Below are positions 1 to 13,326 of a stretch of 64,000 bases of DNA, one piece after another. Made by a program: the position numbers and the translations under genes. The notes under the pieces are model-generated. The model ran no database searches. It had not been told where the DNA came from and saw nothing but the letters and a program-made list of their open reading frames with translations. Location: NCBI RefSeq assembly GCF_949628265.1, contig NC_088787.1, positions 28,944,501 through 29,008,500 of the forward strand. The letters are read 5' to 3'. The first letter of the stretch is position 1. The number at the start of each line of letters is the position of its first letter. Origin of the DNA: Cloeon dipterum. Lineage: Eukaryota; Arthropoda; Insecta; Ephemeroptera; Baetidae.

Positions 1-3000
1 GAGGTAGAACAGATTTTGATATATTTCCTTGAAATCCTCATTAAAATTATATTTTAGGTTAAATTATTTCGGAGACAAATTCTACATTCAGGAAAACTGG
101 AATTCAATTGTTATGGCCTCTTTTCGCTAAGGAAGCCTCTTATTACAACTGCAAGTTAAAATCATTCAAAATTTTCAAGTTGATAAGAGCTTTTCATTCA
201 ATGCAGGTTTTGGAAACGGCTGCTACATACACCACAATACTAGTTCAGTTCTTTGCTTTATCAAAACAGCTTTAACAATTAGTATTTATGGCGGCAATGT
301 GTTTTCAAAAAATAAATTAATCTGTTGTGATGATCTTGCATTACAAAATAAATGCATTTCGAAACCTATATTACTATATTTAATATAAAATAGCTAAAAA
401 GGGACGTAGTGTAAGTGAAAATAAAATGTAAATTTTTTAAAATAAAACGTTTTGATCATATACCAAGTAATTAATTCAAATTTTTTTTATCAAGTTAAGA
501 ACATTTTCAAACAGTATCAAAATATTCACCTTAATTTTTCCGTAGAAAGCTTGCAGAATAATATGGTAGTTGTCTCTTGGAACATGAGATGGCAGCGTGA
601 GGCCAGGTTGCAAATCGTGGTGTGCAGTCCCGGCGCGCAAGCAAAGATCAATATCCATGAGCACATATTGCCAATGCCTTTATCCATCGCGAGGCAAGCG
701 GGGGTGCAAATAAAGGGGAAAACAAAGCACGTTGAGAGGGAAAATTGGTCCCGCAGCAGCAGCAGCTAACCTGTTATCAATCATCTGGCGGAGCAATCAG
801 TTTCCGCCTCGCCGTTTTATATAGCAATTGTATGGGTAAATGCTGGCACGCCAAAGCAAAAGCCCAGCGCCACGTCGTTTTTCTCTCTCTCTCCCGGAGG
901 CAAGACACCACCGCACGGACAGCCTTCATCCCAAAGGGGTTGCGGAGGGTAGAATGACATTCGCCGCGCGCAATGTCAAAAGACCAAGATGGAAATTGAT
1001 TCACTCGGGTAAACACGCATCAGTGGGCAAAAGCGCTCGTGCTGGCGAACATTCATTTGCCTCTTTTTACGTCTCTCGTAAACTTTATTCAAAGGGAAAT
1101 GACAGAAGCAATAAAATGTGTCCCAAATTGCTCACCCGCCCAACAATTGACTCTTCGCTTTTTTACCCGATGCCACGCTCCATGTTGTTGCGCTTTTTGT
1201 TCTTTTTTTATGAATCTTGAAGGAACACAGCCTGTGCTTTTAGCAAAATTAAAAAAATTCCTATCACAATTATTCCAGCTTGGAGCCAAAATATTTTTGC
1301 CTTGGATATAATAACAATAGGTTTGGGAATTAATGACGTTTGAATGTTTATTCTGTTTGTTTGACTTACTTTTTGAGCACAATTTTAAGGCTTGTAGAGC
1401 CGTCGTTAGTTTAGAAGCACCGAGGGCCAGATGCGCACCGTGAAATTAGTTCCCGCCTGTGTAAGATCCAAGAAAATGCCGTACAGTGAGCAACTTTTAG
1501 CTCTATTTTGCTTTCGGTACGAGTTTTGCGAGTGTTTTTTTTCTATTCCAATTAGCGTAATTAATGCATGCAAACTCGCTTCTTTACCACATTAAATTTG
1601 TATCTGCCCGTTTTAAAGCGCTATACGTACCCCACCCGACGCCATACCTGCGCATCGCACATATACTGCCCCAAATGGTTAAAAACTTTCTTAAAATGCC
1701 GAAAAACCATCTAAATCACCAATATGATCCTCATGTCAATCGTTAAAAGTCTCAAATGTTTCTATACATTTTTTTCCACAAAAATATAAATTAACTAAGC
1801 TCATTAAAAGAAACATTTTTAAGCGGCTTTTGAAATCAATAAGTTAAAAAAAAAAAGAAAATCTTGATTTCATTGAATGCAAACAATGTAATCCATTAGT
1901 GACAAACCCATCTTAAATTGACCGCAATTAAAAAATATGCTGTCTTTGAATCACTTCTCTAGCAATTCCTAACAATAAGATGGAACTTGTTTAAAGTCAA
2001 TGAATTGTTTAGGTGAATTTTAGTTAAAAAATTATCATGTACGTTTTCAATGGAAAACCTATGTATTGCAGCAAAGAACCAGATGATTTTTTATTGGAGT
2101 TAAATCTCTTGATATTATTTGAAATAAAAAAGTTTGTCTCGTGTAATTTCACCAGAAACACAAGTTTTCTAATGGGGACTATGAGCAACGTCATTGATGC
2201 TCCAAAGTTTAATGACTGGGAAGAAATTTGCATGAAACTCCAAACTCATCTTGAAGGCAATTTCACACAGAAGTTTCCTTAGCACTTCTCGCGTACGCAG
2301 GGTTTATATTTTCACCGCTGGAATATGTTCGGGAGACCCCACCTTGCGGCTGCTTTGGTGGCCGCCAAGCCGAGCCAGCTCATCAGCATTTTCTTTCTCC
2401 CGTGAGAGACAATGAAGACGAGCACAGCTCTCAAATAAGAAGAGCGCCGGTGTCGTGGCACAAGCCGTTGTAATTACCGCGCGCGCGCTGCCCTGCTTTG
2501 CGTGTACACAAAAGAGTGATGCACCCGACGCTCGCACCAGATCGAGCACCGAAATGAGGCTAATGAGCGCACGATTCTCATGCAAATGCCCGGCAAATGC
2601 TCGCTATGCAAATTGGCCGTGGTTCCGCTAGTGACAAAATTGCGTTTAAATAAGCTCTGGCAGGCGCATAAGGCGACGCCTCACTCGCTTCCCAACGAGT
2701 TTCAATCTCGCCCTGATTAAAATAAAATATGTTTCAAGCTAAAACTTTGTCTCTTAAGAGAAGATCTTTCGCGGCAAATTAAAAAAAAATATAGGACATA
2801 TAATTTAGCTTAAAAAATATAGCCGAATGGCGCTGGATGGGGCTAAAAGTAAACAAAAATAGGAGAGAATAATAGTCTCACACGTTTTCGTACTGAACAA
2901 TAGCTGATTTAGCCCCTAAGGACTCTTCATCAGTAATTTACCTGCCACAGAGTTAACTGCTGAGAATTCGGAATCAACGGCCCTTGCAAGTTAACTGCAT

Positions 3001-4500
3001 GATTACGATTTTGTTTTGCGGGAAAAGTGCTGCTGACGCCGAGGCATGAGAGACCGAAACAGCTGCAGTTCAGAACGAGCACGTGCGAGACAATATTTCA
3101 CTTCTATCTTTTTGGTTCCCCATGCTGATTAAGAGCCAAGCAGAATAGAGAGTTGATTTTTCTAAATTTCTAAAATGATCGATGTGTTTTACAATTCTCT
3201 GTAGCAAAACCCTTTCGTATATAAACCCGGATTTTTCACTCGATACTTTTCCTGCACTTCACAAGCATTTTTCTGGAAATATTTTACTATAGATTTATGC
3301 TTTTTTGAGGATAAAATGTTGATTTTGACATGTCTCAAGATAGGGATTCACTCCTGTATACTATTCTTCACAGTTCGTTTGACTGAATTCTGTCAATTAA
3401 TATAATAAAGCTTACACCATCGCATGAATTTGATAACTTAAGTTAATTGGATGATCACAAAGATCTGTCGTATGGATGCACATGATTGAACGAGCTCAAA
3501 CATGCTTGAATTATACTTTAATAATATATATTTTAGGTATTGCAATAGTCTAACTTGAAAAGCTAGGAGCAATAACTTTTAAAAGATAATAATGACTTAA
3601 AAGTATTAAAGAACAACTTACTTGATGGTTTTAAGGATGACTTTTGCCAAGTTGGAAACTGCTATAGTACTCAAATATAAAATCTTCCAAGTCAAGTATA
3701 TCCGGAAAAGTTGGAAAAAAATGGAGCGTTAAAATTAAGGCGATGAATTGGAGTACATATTTGTCATTTTGCCAAAAAGCCAGCTCGTACTATTATGGAC
3801 GCATCAGGTGATTCTTTCAATAAGTATTTTCTTTCATCTTCGAGTTTCTTACAACCATGTAGTTTCCATGGTTATTCGTCGCTTTTACTCTGAAGAAAAG
3901 CTTGATTTGCTTGACTGTGTCTATTAGCAGTCGAGCCCTTAAAGCATGACTTCCTTTAGAAAATGCCGAGACGGAGAAACGGACAGGGACGCAATATAAA
4001 GAATAATGGCAGTCAGAACAATAAGAAATGCAGACGGTGAGCGCAGACTGATCCCCCGGACGTGCTCTGACCTCGGTTTGCACTCGTTTTCAATTCCAAG
4101 TCACCGCCACCGACAGTAAAACGATCACATCGGTGATTAAATTGTGTCCGCTGGTGGTCTCCAAAATATAATTAATTGTGCTTGAATGTTACACATTGTT
4201 TATAGTGAGGTGATTTGTTAAAATATAAAAATACATTTAGTGATTATTGTAATCATGAGTTTCAGTGAGTTGTTATAGTTATTTCTACATAGGGATAATT
4301 TATCTCTCGTGTAATTATATTTTCCATGCAAATAAATGTGATGCTTTTTTAGGAAAAATTAAATAGTTTATTTTTTGATTGGGAAATTAATAATTGAAAA
4401 ATTCAACCCCACGTAGAGTAAAGTTATTACTTTAATTTTTTAGTTTCACAAAATCTTTTGCGTATTTATTTATATATTTTGATTAGAGATTTTTCATCAA
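1..4500. other. Non-coding stretch, no gene recognised
   Basis: AT-rich sequence with only short open frames that show no family motif and no convincing splice structure. Three POU-type octamers ATGCAAAT lie at 2580-2587, 2606-2613 and 4326-4333; the first two are 26 bp apart in a moderately GC-rich patch (about 2300-2700) that could be regulatory. Nothing else supportable was seen. Confidence 0.6.
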
Positions 4501-4599
4501 CATTGTTATTTCTTTGCTTAAACAATATGCTCATGATCAGTGACGACAGTGATGAATTTCCAGATCGCGCTTAACGCACAGAAAGGGACATGTGACGGA

Positions 4600-4955
4600 A
4601 TTCCGGCTTGGCTGATGGCGAAATCGCGTGGCATTTCGCAGAAGGACGACCCCTTTGGGTGAGGGTGCATTGACGAAGCGGAGGGTGCTGCGTGGTGGTG
4701 TGGAGGCGCCGCTTGCGCCACTGAGAGCGAGAGGGGCGCAAAAGCGTGCGGCTACCGATCCGGCCAGCCCAGATGAGTCTGCGCTGGATGCTGCTGGCGG
4801 TAGAGCAGGCAGCACAACTCGACCAACGTGCAGCGCATCAGCACTGCTCTCGGCAGGGTGCACCTGCCGCCCGACGATGCTGCTGTTCGTCTGAATCGAC
4901 CCGCGAGCACGGATGAGCGCCACCCGCCGCCCCCTCGCGTGAGCCCCCGACGCAG
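4600..4955 (+). other. Possible 5' untranslated exon (GC-rich block ending in a strong splice donor)
   Basis: A sharply GC- and CpG-rich block interrupts AT-rich surroundings and ends with a near-consensus donor (CAG, then GTGAGT from 4956). The next good plus-strand acceptor that joins to a recognised coding exon is at 10874-10875, ahead of the RASL10-like exon. Spliced there, the frame runs back only to a TGA a few codons upstream with no ATG, so this would be untranslated leader and translation would begin at the ATG at 10935. The upstream edge is arbitrary. Open frames on both strands here are typical of GC-rich DNA and are not called as genes. This is inference from splice signal and composition only. 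Confidence 0.35.
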
Positions 4956-5299
4956 GTGAGTGCCGCTACCGCCACCCCCTTTCGGCCTGGCTGCGGCAGT
5001 CGGCCGACACCCAGCTGGGCACGCATGCCGAACACTGTGTCACGCTCGCCCATCCTCGACGCTACAGCCTGTTGAACGCGTGCTCTCGCCCTTCATCACG
5101 CCCGTTGTTCACCCCCCATCCGCCCTCCAGCGTGTTACAGTCACGCGCCGATGTCGAGACAATCCAATCTGCCGCTCTCTGCACGATAGTGATTCCTGCA
5201 TTCCGCCGGCATTCTTGCGGAAATCAGGTTTCTACATCAATTTCAAGTTCTATCGCGTGTAAAAATAGATTTCACTTACCTGTCTACCGTGAGAAGTGC

Positions 5300-8200
5300 T
5301 GATTTGAAAAGTTTTATTCGTAATTTTACGACATTAATAATTCATGAACGTCACAAAGAAATTATGGGGCATAAGGATGTGTTTTTCTTTTCGTTTAAAA
5401 GTTTGTCTATTAAATAAAACATCATCCTTAAATGCCCCGCATTTTCATTCAAGAATAATCGTCTAATGTGTATTTTATGAATCCAATTTTAAATTAAATC
5501 TTGATTTTAATTTTTGAGAGACCCTTATTTCCGATTATACTTACATTGCGAGGGGTATTTTAGATATGTATTGAATCGAATGAATCAAATTACAGTTGCA
5601 AAATGGCTCCATTTTCTCCCTTGTCAAATATCTAAAGCCAAAAATTTAAGGAGCGCTGAACTTGAGTGCTGGGATTTTGAACAATCTACACTCAGCTTCA
5701 ATTCTCATTTTGTGTGTGCTGCGACAGTGTTAGTTGCGAATTATCGATTTGGTGGGCGCTGTTAATAAGTAATAACAGCGAATGCGAGCCAACAAATCGG
5801 CGTCAGCTCGTGCATGCATGCGAGCAGGCGTTTAGCCGTCAACTCTCGAATGGCTCAAAGCTCTTTTGTGTTGGAACAGGTTAAAAGTTCCACAACATAT
5901 AAATGACAAACGCGAAAGAGCCACTTTAAGCCTCCTTTGTCAGCGCGAATGAAAGCAAAAATAGCGTGAATGGCAACTCGGCTGCCAAAATCTACAAGCT
6001 GGCGAATGCAATGATGGCCCCCAACTCTCAGCTTTTTGTTTTTTCGCCAGAAATAAACACAAGGCGGCGCAGAACCGGGCTTGTTAGGCCGGCAGATCTG
6101 GGTTAGTAGCGAGTCGCCACCGCCAGAGTCGGGGGGCGACTTCACGCACATTCCCCAAACTTTGTAGGGTTGCACCAGCGAATTCGGTGTGAGAGAGCGC
6201 CGTCTGCGTAAATGCGAGAATCAATATGAGTCGAGAGGGAAAACTCTCTTTCGTCATTTCCAGTGAGCAAAGCTGGGTCGTTCATTTTAGTCATGATTTA
6301 CTTCTATGGCTAGAATCGCTTTAAGCGAACGTCTCTCGCAAAGCTGCACATAGAGAAAATCAGGACACGCATCTACCGACTGATGTGAGAGTCGGGCACT
6401 TGGGATCTATTTTCTTTCGGAACACGCTCATTGTGAGAGGAAAGTTACAAGGAAACTCTGAAGATTCTACGCTTTAGCCAGCAGCAATCATATTAGATTA
6501 ATGGAGCCTGGCGTGATGTCAATCAAGTTATGTTATCGAAATTCTTCGATCCAACAATTTGAGCAAATTACGCTGCTTTGGAAAAATTCATATAAAAATT
6601 TTAAAAGTGCAGCAATCGCTCAGTTTAAGATAAATAGATTTAGGACCATTTTTTCACTAGAATCGATCTATGAGTCATTTTTCATGTCAAAGTTAGTTCA
6701 AAATGGCTCAGCATTTCTTCACGAAAGAAGTTATTAAGTTAATAAGAGTGGCCCTGCAGAACCAAAATTTAGTTCATTTTTAAATTAATCGGGTAAATTT
6801 CATGTTGCTGTACACCATAGGCGTCTAATAAGCATTCTATTCTAAATAATGAAACATGTTATCCTACGCGTTCCCTTGTTAGGAAGACATTGTTTGGTGA
6901 GCAACCACCACTCTCTCCTTGGAAAACGGTTCCTCCGAATAACCGACGTCGCTTCCAGACCACGTACAACGAATTCATTAAAATAGTCTTCCCTTTCATT
7001 TAAGCAAAGCCGCATTTATTTGCTGTGCCGAGCCCATCGGCCGGGATATAATGCAGCCACCCTCTGCGGCATCCAGCGAAAATAGCACATCATTGGCACA
7101 CACGCGGAAAATCGGGGAGCGGGTGACCCGAGTTCAGCCAGGCTGAAACCGGCTCGATCCAAGTGCTGCGTGCCCGATAAATCGTGGCACCGGGTGAGCA
7201 GCGAAAAAGTTGCCTTTCATCGCTGCTTCCGGACGGGAATAGCGTTCATAGCGCCTGCGAAACAAGTGGGCGGCAGCCGGCCGAACAGATGTGCGCTGAC
7301 GGTTGCATAAACACGAATCGCATTATTGCCCTGTGAATGTAGATTGCGTTTTATGGCGACGAGCGAGCATTACATAATGCAATTCCGCCTTTTCCCGCGC
7401 TGTCACTCGCTGTTATTTTTGCCTTTAGCGTGCTCCGAAATTTCGTTTCGCTATAATCGCGTTCGTGCCGACGTCGATTGAATTTGCGAAGCTGCTGCCG
7501 CAGACTGCTGAGTGCGCCTCTCAGAGCCTAATTTCGATTTTCGTTTAATGAATAATATGGCACCTGTGGAGGTAAACCAGCCGTGCTGCGCTCGATACCA
7601 GCACGCGTGAGGGTAGTGTTGGGGTTTTGCTCCCTATGTGGCAGTGGAAGTCCTCATTTGTGGAAGGTGCTTATTATGTTAGCGTCCCCATCATCATTTT
7701 TGGCATTGATGTTTGATGTCTAGTCAAAGCAGGAAAAGAACAGCGATGTTTCTTTTAATTTGCTGTCTGCTCGCTTTGCCTTTATTTTTGGCGCTGATGT
7801 GTTGTGATAAACTAAAAGTGCGGTACACAAAAAGTCAATTCATTCACGTCCAGCATCGCGCAGCTGCGCTGAATCGACTGTGAAAACGTACACGCGCGCG
7901 TATAAAAACACAGACTTCTTCTCTCTAGCCTCGTTTCCTCAGCACTTTTTCGCAAGATTGCCTTCATATGTTGGAAAAAACGATGAGGCAGACGTCTGTG
8001 AGAGTGCAGCTCGTCAACGAATATTTCAGAATATTCAGCATGCCTGCCCGTGGCAACGCCGATTTTTATTTCGAGCTCGTGTTTGCACGCGTAATGAAGT
8101 TGTTGGGACGGAAAGACGAGAACGGCAATTACGATGCTAACCCTCATTAACGACGTCAAACTCCCGTTCAAACAGTCTTGGAAATCAAGTCTTTGTTTTG

Positions 8201-10875
8201 AGCAGAGGTTAATATTGTGAGCTTGCTCTGACACACTTCAATGGATAGAGTAATGCTAAACCGTCTCATTTGCATATCCTCACGTGAGCGTTAAGATATA
8301 TTGGGGCTTCAGTTCGATCGTGTAATTGATACTCAGCGCAGGAAAGCGCAGTGCTATTCAAGTTTATCGAGTATCAATCCAGTAAAACTGATTATTGAAA
8401 ATTTAATCGCCTAAATGCAATCAAGACCGGTCTGAAAAAATAAATGAGAATCATTTTAGTTTTGCCTGCAAAAAAGAGAAGGAATGAATACAAATTTGCA
8501 AATATATTTTACCGAGTTGAATGAAAAAAACACGATAAAAGCAGTTGCATGCATCCATTTGAAATAAATAATTCAGCCGGTTGAATAAAAACGAATGAGG
8601 GGTGAGTTGAGCATTTGATCCATAGGGAATAGCAGCAAAGCAGATGAGTACATTACATCGGCTGTTTTATCCCTATAAACTTTCATTTCATATATATTTT
8701 TCTTTTATAAAAGTTAGGAACAAATATTAAACTGAATTTAATTTAATGAAATAAAATATACAGTTATTCTGTGCAGAATGTTAAATGTGAACTGGCGTGA
8801 ACTTTATTTTCTAGATTAACAAGTGTTCACTCATTATGTCTCAGTGTCATGGCTATCATTATCTTTACTCTGTTTTTTGTGTTAATCAGATATTTATTAA
8901 TGATCCAAATTAAAAATCTGCGGTGAGTATTGGAAAAGTAACACTATTCAAAAGTGTTTGGTAATAAACATGACTCCAAGAGAAGCAGCAAAACTATGTC
9001 TAGAATATAAGTTAAAGTTTTGTACACGTTTAGTTTGTTAATCATTTTTCTATTCTTCAAACGGTTTTAGACATGACAATTGGAATATAATCTCTCTGAG
9101 AAAAGGTGTGTTTGCATTAAGTGCTAAAACGCAATTTATCGATCGAAGGCAGCGCATTGCTGATGCAGAACTCACGTGCTTTGCAAGATGCGTGTACGAT
9201 CTAGCAACTCCAGTTTTATTTGAGAAAATGGTGCTCGCGGCACGGTAGCGAGTCTCTGACGTGATGCCCATCGTTTACTGCCAAGTTGACAGGTGATTTG
9301 CATCCCTTGTTATTGATTGGCCTCGGGGTGGTACGGTTGAAACTGCACAGTTCAGAGCCGAAACAGCACCCTTGACCTATGGCCTGATGAATATTGCAAC
9401 CGGCGCTCCAAAGCTTGACAGCACGAAAAGAGAGCAGCAATTTCCCTTATCTCGCTAATCTCTGGCCTCCCATTCTTGCCCTTTGATCTGTTAGGCCGCT
9501 TTTAAGAATTGTCTCCCCGATACGGGTCCGACCCAACCAGCGAGCGGTGCCATCACCAGATGACAGGAAATTGGCCACTTCCGCTCGTCGACCATTACGA
9601 TAATTTAGTGCACAAATCGAGTTATGAAGCTCCCACTGGAAATGGGAATCGATATTTTATAAGGCAGGTAAAAAACTCAATAATTAGGAGATATTCAATA
9701 ACGTGGCAATTGGCTAAAATTTTGCATAGTGTCATTTGAATACAATTTTTTCACTCTAGCCCCTCATAGTCTTCCAGCAGAATAATGACTGGGAATATTA
9801 TATTGGGTTATTTTGCATTGTAATTTGCTTTAAAATTAGTCATGGCCTTGGTGTCAAAATTAAAAGTCAAAATCGAATAATACACTCAAACTGTTTGCCG
9901 CTTCATGATACGTAATAAATTAGACAACAAATTTTTCTCTTCATTAAAATGGCTTTCTGCCTCACACCATTTGCTCCGTATTTTTTACTTATTATTTATA
10001 ATGTTTTGGAGTGACTGTATCTCTCAATAAAAAGCTCTACTAAAAGAAATGGTTTACTTGCAATAGTTCTGATTGGAGGAGAATATGCAAACTATTTCGG
10101 TATGGTTTTGAATGACGAAAGTATAGATCGTTTAGTTATCCAACGTTAAAAAGCAAACCGTATTTCACACTGTCTGTATTGTTAGAACGGGCCATTCTTA
10201 CTCAGTCTAAAGAGGAGGTGGATAATAATTATCCTGATTGTGAGAGTGCGAGCGCGCAGAGGCGGCAGGCGTAATCAATTGAAATTTCAAAGGGAATTGT
10301 GCACGAGCTAGCTGAGGAAACTAATTGAACCTCTCTCATCGCACCAACTTGATTCAATCCAGTCCCCTTTGAATATCAATATTGCTCACAAACTTGGACA
10401 GATGCAACATGCAACTGATCCAGTTTAACTTATGTCATTACCTCGACTATGATAATTTGAATTTTACTCTGTCTCAAGCCAACAAAGCAAAAATGAGTAG
10501 TATACGATGATATCCATATAGTATTTATCTTTTCTTTTGTTGTTTGGTGTTTAATAATTAAAGCTTTCATTCAGTTTACTTGCTCAGCTAAACCGAATCA
10601 AATGCATATTTGCAACAGAAAGGCCTGAGTGAAAAGAACATAGAATATACATATAAATTTGTGTGTCATCAATTAGATTAAAACCAGTTTTCAGGAATTT
10701 TGTGTTCCACAGTAATATGGAAACGTCGAGCAAGTAAAAAATAATTATTTAGTTGTGAAAAGTCTGTTGCTGTAGTGAACGTGAAACAACACTTTTTTCT
10801 CATAGCTTCAGAGCCTGCACGCTATTAATAAATTGGCTATAACGTTTTAAATTAAAATTCTCAAATTATTTTCAG
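5300..10875. other. Non-coding stretch, probably 5' flank or first intron of the RASL10-like gene
   Basis: No coding exon is recognised. The region has several moderately GC-rich patches (for example 7030-7640) alternating with AT-rich DNA, plus reverse-orientation POU octamers ATTTGCAT at 8268-8275 and 9296-9303. It ends in a splice acceptor (TTTTCAG) at 10869-10875. If the donor at 4956 is used, the whole stretch is an intron of about 5.9 kb. Confidence 0.45.
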
Positions 10876-11138
10876 AACTGGAGACGGAATTACTGGAGGA
10901 CGCCACAGGATGGGCGGGACCATCGTCCACCTCGATGCGCAAGAAGAGTCGCGGACGCGGTGACAAATCGTCGTCGAAGCGGCGCCAATATCGACCACCA
11001 GTGCCAGACTTGCTGCCCTTATATCCTGACCCGTCCACCACCTCTGCAACACCTCAGGAAAATGAGCCCGACTGTCTCCAGGTCGTTAAAATCGTCCTGC
11101 TCGGCGCCGCTGGAGTCGGGAAATCTTCTATTGTTGAG
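10876..11138 (+). other. RASL10-like gene, first recognised exon (short 5' leader plus coding)
   Basis: The acceptor ends at 10875. The open frame covers the whole exon from 10878, and the first ATG is at 10935. The exon carries the P-loop and ends after GAG at 11138, followed by GCAAGC. The protein match requires joining IVE directly to QFVWNEF, which is why this GC donor is chosen; reading on gives an unrelated tail and a stop at about 11160. Confidence 0.85.
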
Positions 11139-13306
11139 GCAAGCATTAATAAACTTGGATAGTTGCCCGAAAAATGATAAATGCGTTAATATTATCAAAT
11201 GCGAGAAACGCAAAAGCTTATTTTAATAAATTAATTAATGGATCCAGTAATTTATTGAAGGTTTTAGATTGAAAAAAATATTTCTTATATTTTATAATTA
11301 TACATTCCCCAAAAAGTATGAAAACCAAAGCAGAGATGTCACAATGAAATTGACCACTCTCTTGGTCCAGTGTTGGGTCCGTAAATGTTCAAAAGCTCTA
11401 ACGATGCTGATTGTTTGTTGAGCCTATCGAACAATTATTTTTAGACATCCGCCTGTCCTAAATGATATCTTGCAAACATTTTCAGTTCCTGCGGCGCTAT
11501 TTAGACATAAATAAATTTACCTTTTTTATTTTTTTTTCATTTATCACCTAAATGTTGTTTTCCTATTTTTAGTATAGTAATATGAGAGCCCTTTAAACTA
11601 AACCGTGGACTTTTACGATGTGTTTGGCACTTATGCAAAATAGCACACTTGTTGCTGCCGTGTATTTGAATGATTTGACAGAAACTAATCAATTTTTCCA
11701 TCCTCAGCAATTCGTGTGGAACGAATTCCGCGAGCAATACTCGGCGACGGAGCGGAAGAAGACGTACTACCCGACGGTGATCATAAACAACAACCTGTAC
11801 GAGCTGAAGATCTCGGACATCCCGGTCATCTCTTACTTCCCGCACAACTCGTTCAGCGAGTGGGCCGACTATCGCTTCTACGGGCTGCGCTCTGCCACAG
11901 CCTACGTGCTCGTCTACGACCTGACCAACACCGAGTCGTTCCACTACATCCGCACGATGCGCGAGCAGATGGCCGAGAGCCGTGACATGCGGAACGTGCC
12001 AGTGCTCGTGGTAGGCAACAAGCAGGACCTGGTGCAGGACGGCGTCAGCCACGTCAACTCGGCCGCCAGCACCGTCAACCTGATGGAGCAGGTGCGCCTT
12101 CACGATTATTTCCTATCGCCTGAGTGCTCTTGCTGCTCGCGCTTATTTTCCTTTCCGGCACTGAGTAAACGACCGGCATCATATATATTAATGATCTTGC
12201 CACTCGCATCAAGCAAACTTTTTGCCATATAGACGACGGAAGCCCACCAGCGGGGAAACCAGTTTATCGCTGAGCAAACTTAGTTCACTCGAAACTTGGC
12301 AGTTCGTTCTGTGTTAATGGAAATGCCGAGTTGTCATTTTGTTTATATGCTATTTGTGTTGGAGTTGAATCAAAAGTTGTTTGTTTCAAAACACATACAA
12401 ATACGAATACTAAAAATCAAGAGCAAAAAGTGCAACTCTTTGGAGGCATAGGATATATAATAATTTTATATTCTTAATCGAAACATCATAATATGACATT
12501 TTGAGTTAAAAATTTATCCCCAATAAAGAGTTGCAACTCTAATAATAGGTTTTTCTTATTAAATAGCTTTAATTAGTTCAAATTCTGATATTTTTTGGCA
12601 AAATTTGTCATGTGGAAAGGTTTGTGTGAAACGTTTTGCAAATACAGCAAATCGACCACGTGTCGTGTTAGCTTTGCAGGATAACAATTCTGTTTTATAA
12701 TTATTTCGTAATATCTGATTGATTGAGATAGGCACCCCTGCTTTAGCAACAGTCAGCTACAAGCCATGTGCACCTTAAAACAAAATGTAAAATTTAATAT
12801 ATGTTTGTAATAAAAAATAACGCTGCTAATCGTATATAAAAAGACTGTGCGTGATACATGCTCCAGTCTAAAAATGGACCTTTAGAAATTAAGACACAAA
12901 TATTTTTATCTCGCAAAAGGAAAATTCATACTTGCTCTCTGTACGTGACACATTTTTAAAAAGTGAAATTACAACGTATACATCTTGCACGATTTATCAT
13001 TTCTGTGTGTGTTTCCAGGGAATGCAGAAAATGGTAACGGAACACGCCCGCGAGAAGCGGGACATCGTAAACATCGTGCGAAAGCACTGGAAGTGTCCGC
13101 ACATCGAGTGCAGCGCCAAGTACAACTGGAACGTGGTGTCCGTGTTCAAGGAGCTGATGAAGGCCGTGGACGTGTTGAGCGGCGTGCACGGGGGCTCGCT
13201 GCACGGTCGCCCGAGCAGCAGCAGCAAGGAGACAACCACCCTGTGTTCGCCGATCGGCCGCGACTTCCGCTTCGGTGGTTCCAGTGACAAGTGCGTCGTG
13301 TCTTGA
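10935..13306 (+). CDS. Ras-like protein family member 10 (RASL10A/B-type) small GTPase, three coding exons
   Basis: Coding exons: 10935-11138, 11708-12091 and 13019-13306 (876 nt, 291 residues); both introns are phase 0. Visible motifs: G1 P-loop GAAGVGKSS near residues 57-65, then QFVWNEF; the RASL10-like segment KISDIPVISYFP where Ras proteins have DTAGQE; EWADYRFYGLRSATAYVLVYD; G4 VVGNKQDL; G5 ECSAKYNW; and a C-terminal CVVS box predicting prenylation and membrane attachment. ECSAKYNW and the altered switch II set RASL10 apart from classical Ras, so classical Gln61-type hydrolysis is unlikely. The Lys/Arg- and Pro-rich N-terminal extension is longer than in vertebrate RASL10, and an extra segment of about 40 residues follows G4. 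Exon 1 stays open upstream to its acceptor at 10875 without another ATG, so 10935 is the first available start. Its donor is GC (GCAAGC). The biological role of the family is poorly defined. Confidence 0.92.
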
Positions 13307-13320
13307 CTCTCTCTTCACTC

Positions 13321-13326
13321 AATAAA
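13321..13326 (+). terminator. Poly(A) signal AATAAA of the RASL10-like gene
   Basis: A canonical AATAAA begins 15 nt after the TGA stop at 13304-13306. This would give an unusually short 3' UTR; later signals could also be used. Confidence 0.6.

Noticed and set aside
4537..4923. 128-codon minus-strand frame in the GC-rich block
   Set aside because: Low-complexity Ala/Ser/Pro-rich product without motif; such frames are expected in CpG-rich DNA.
11537..12103. 188-codon minus-strand frame opposite exon 2 of the GTPase
   Set aside because: It is a shadow of the GC-rich third positions of the plus-strand exon, which has clear GTPase motifs.
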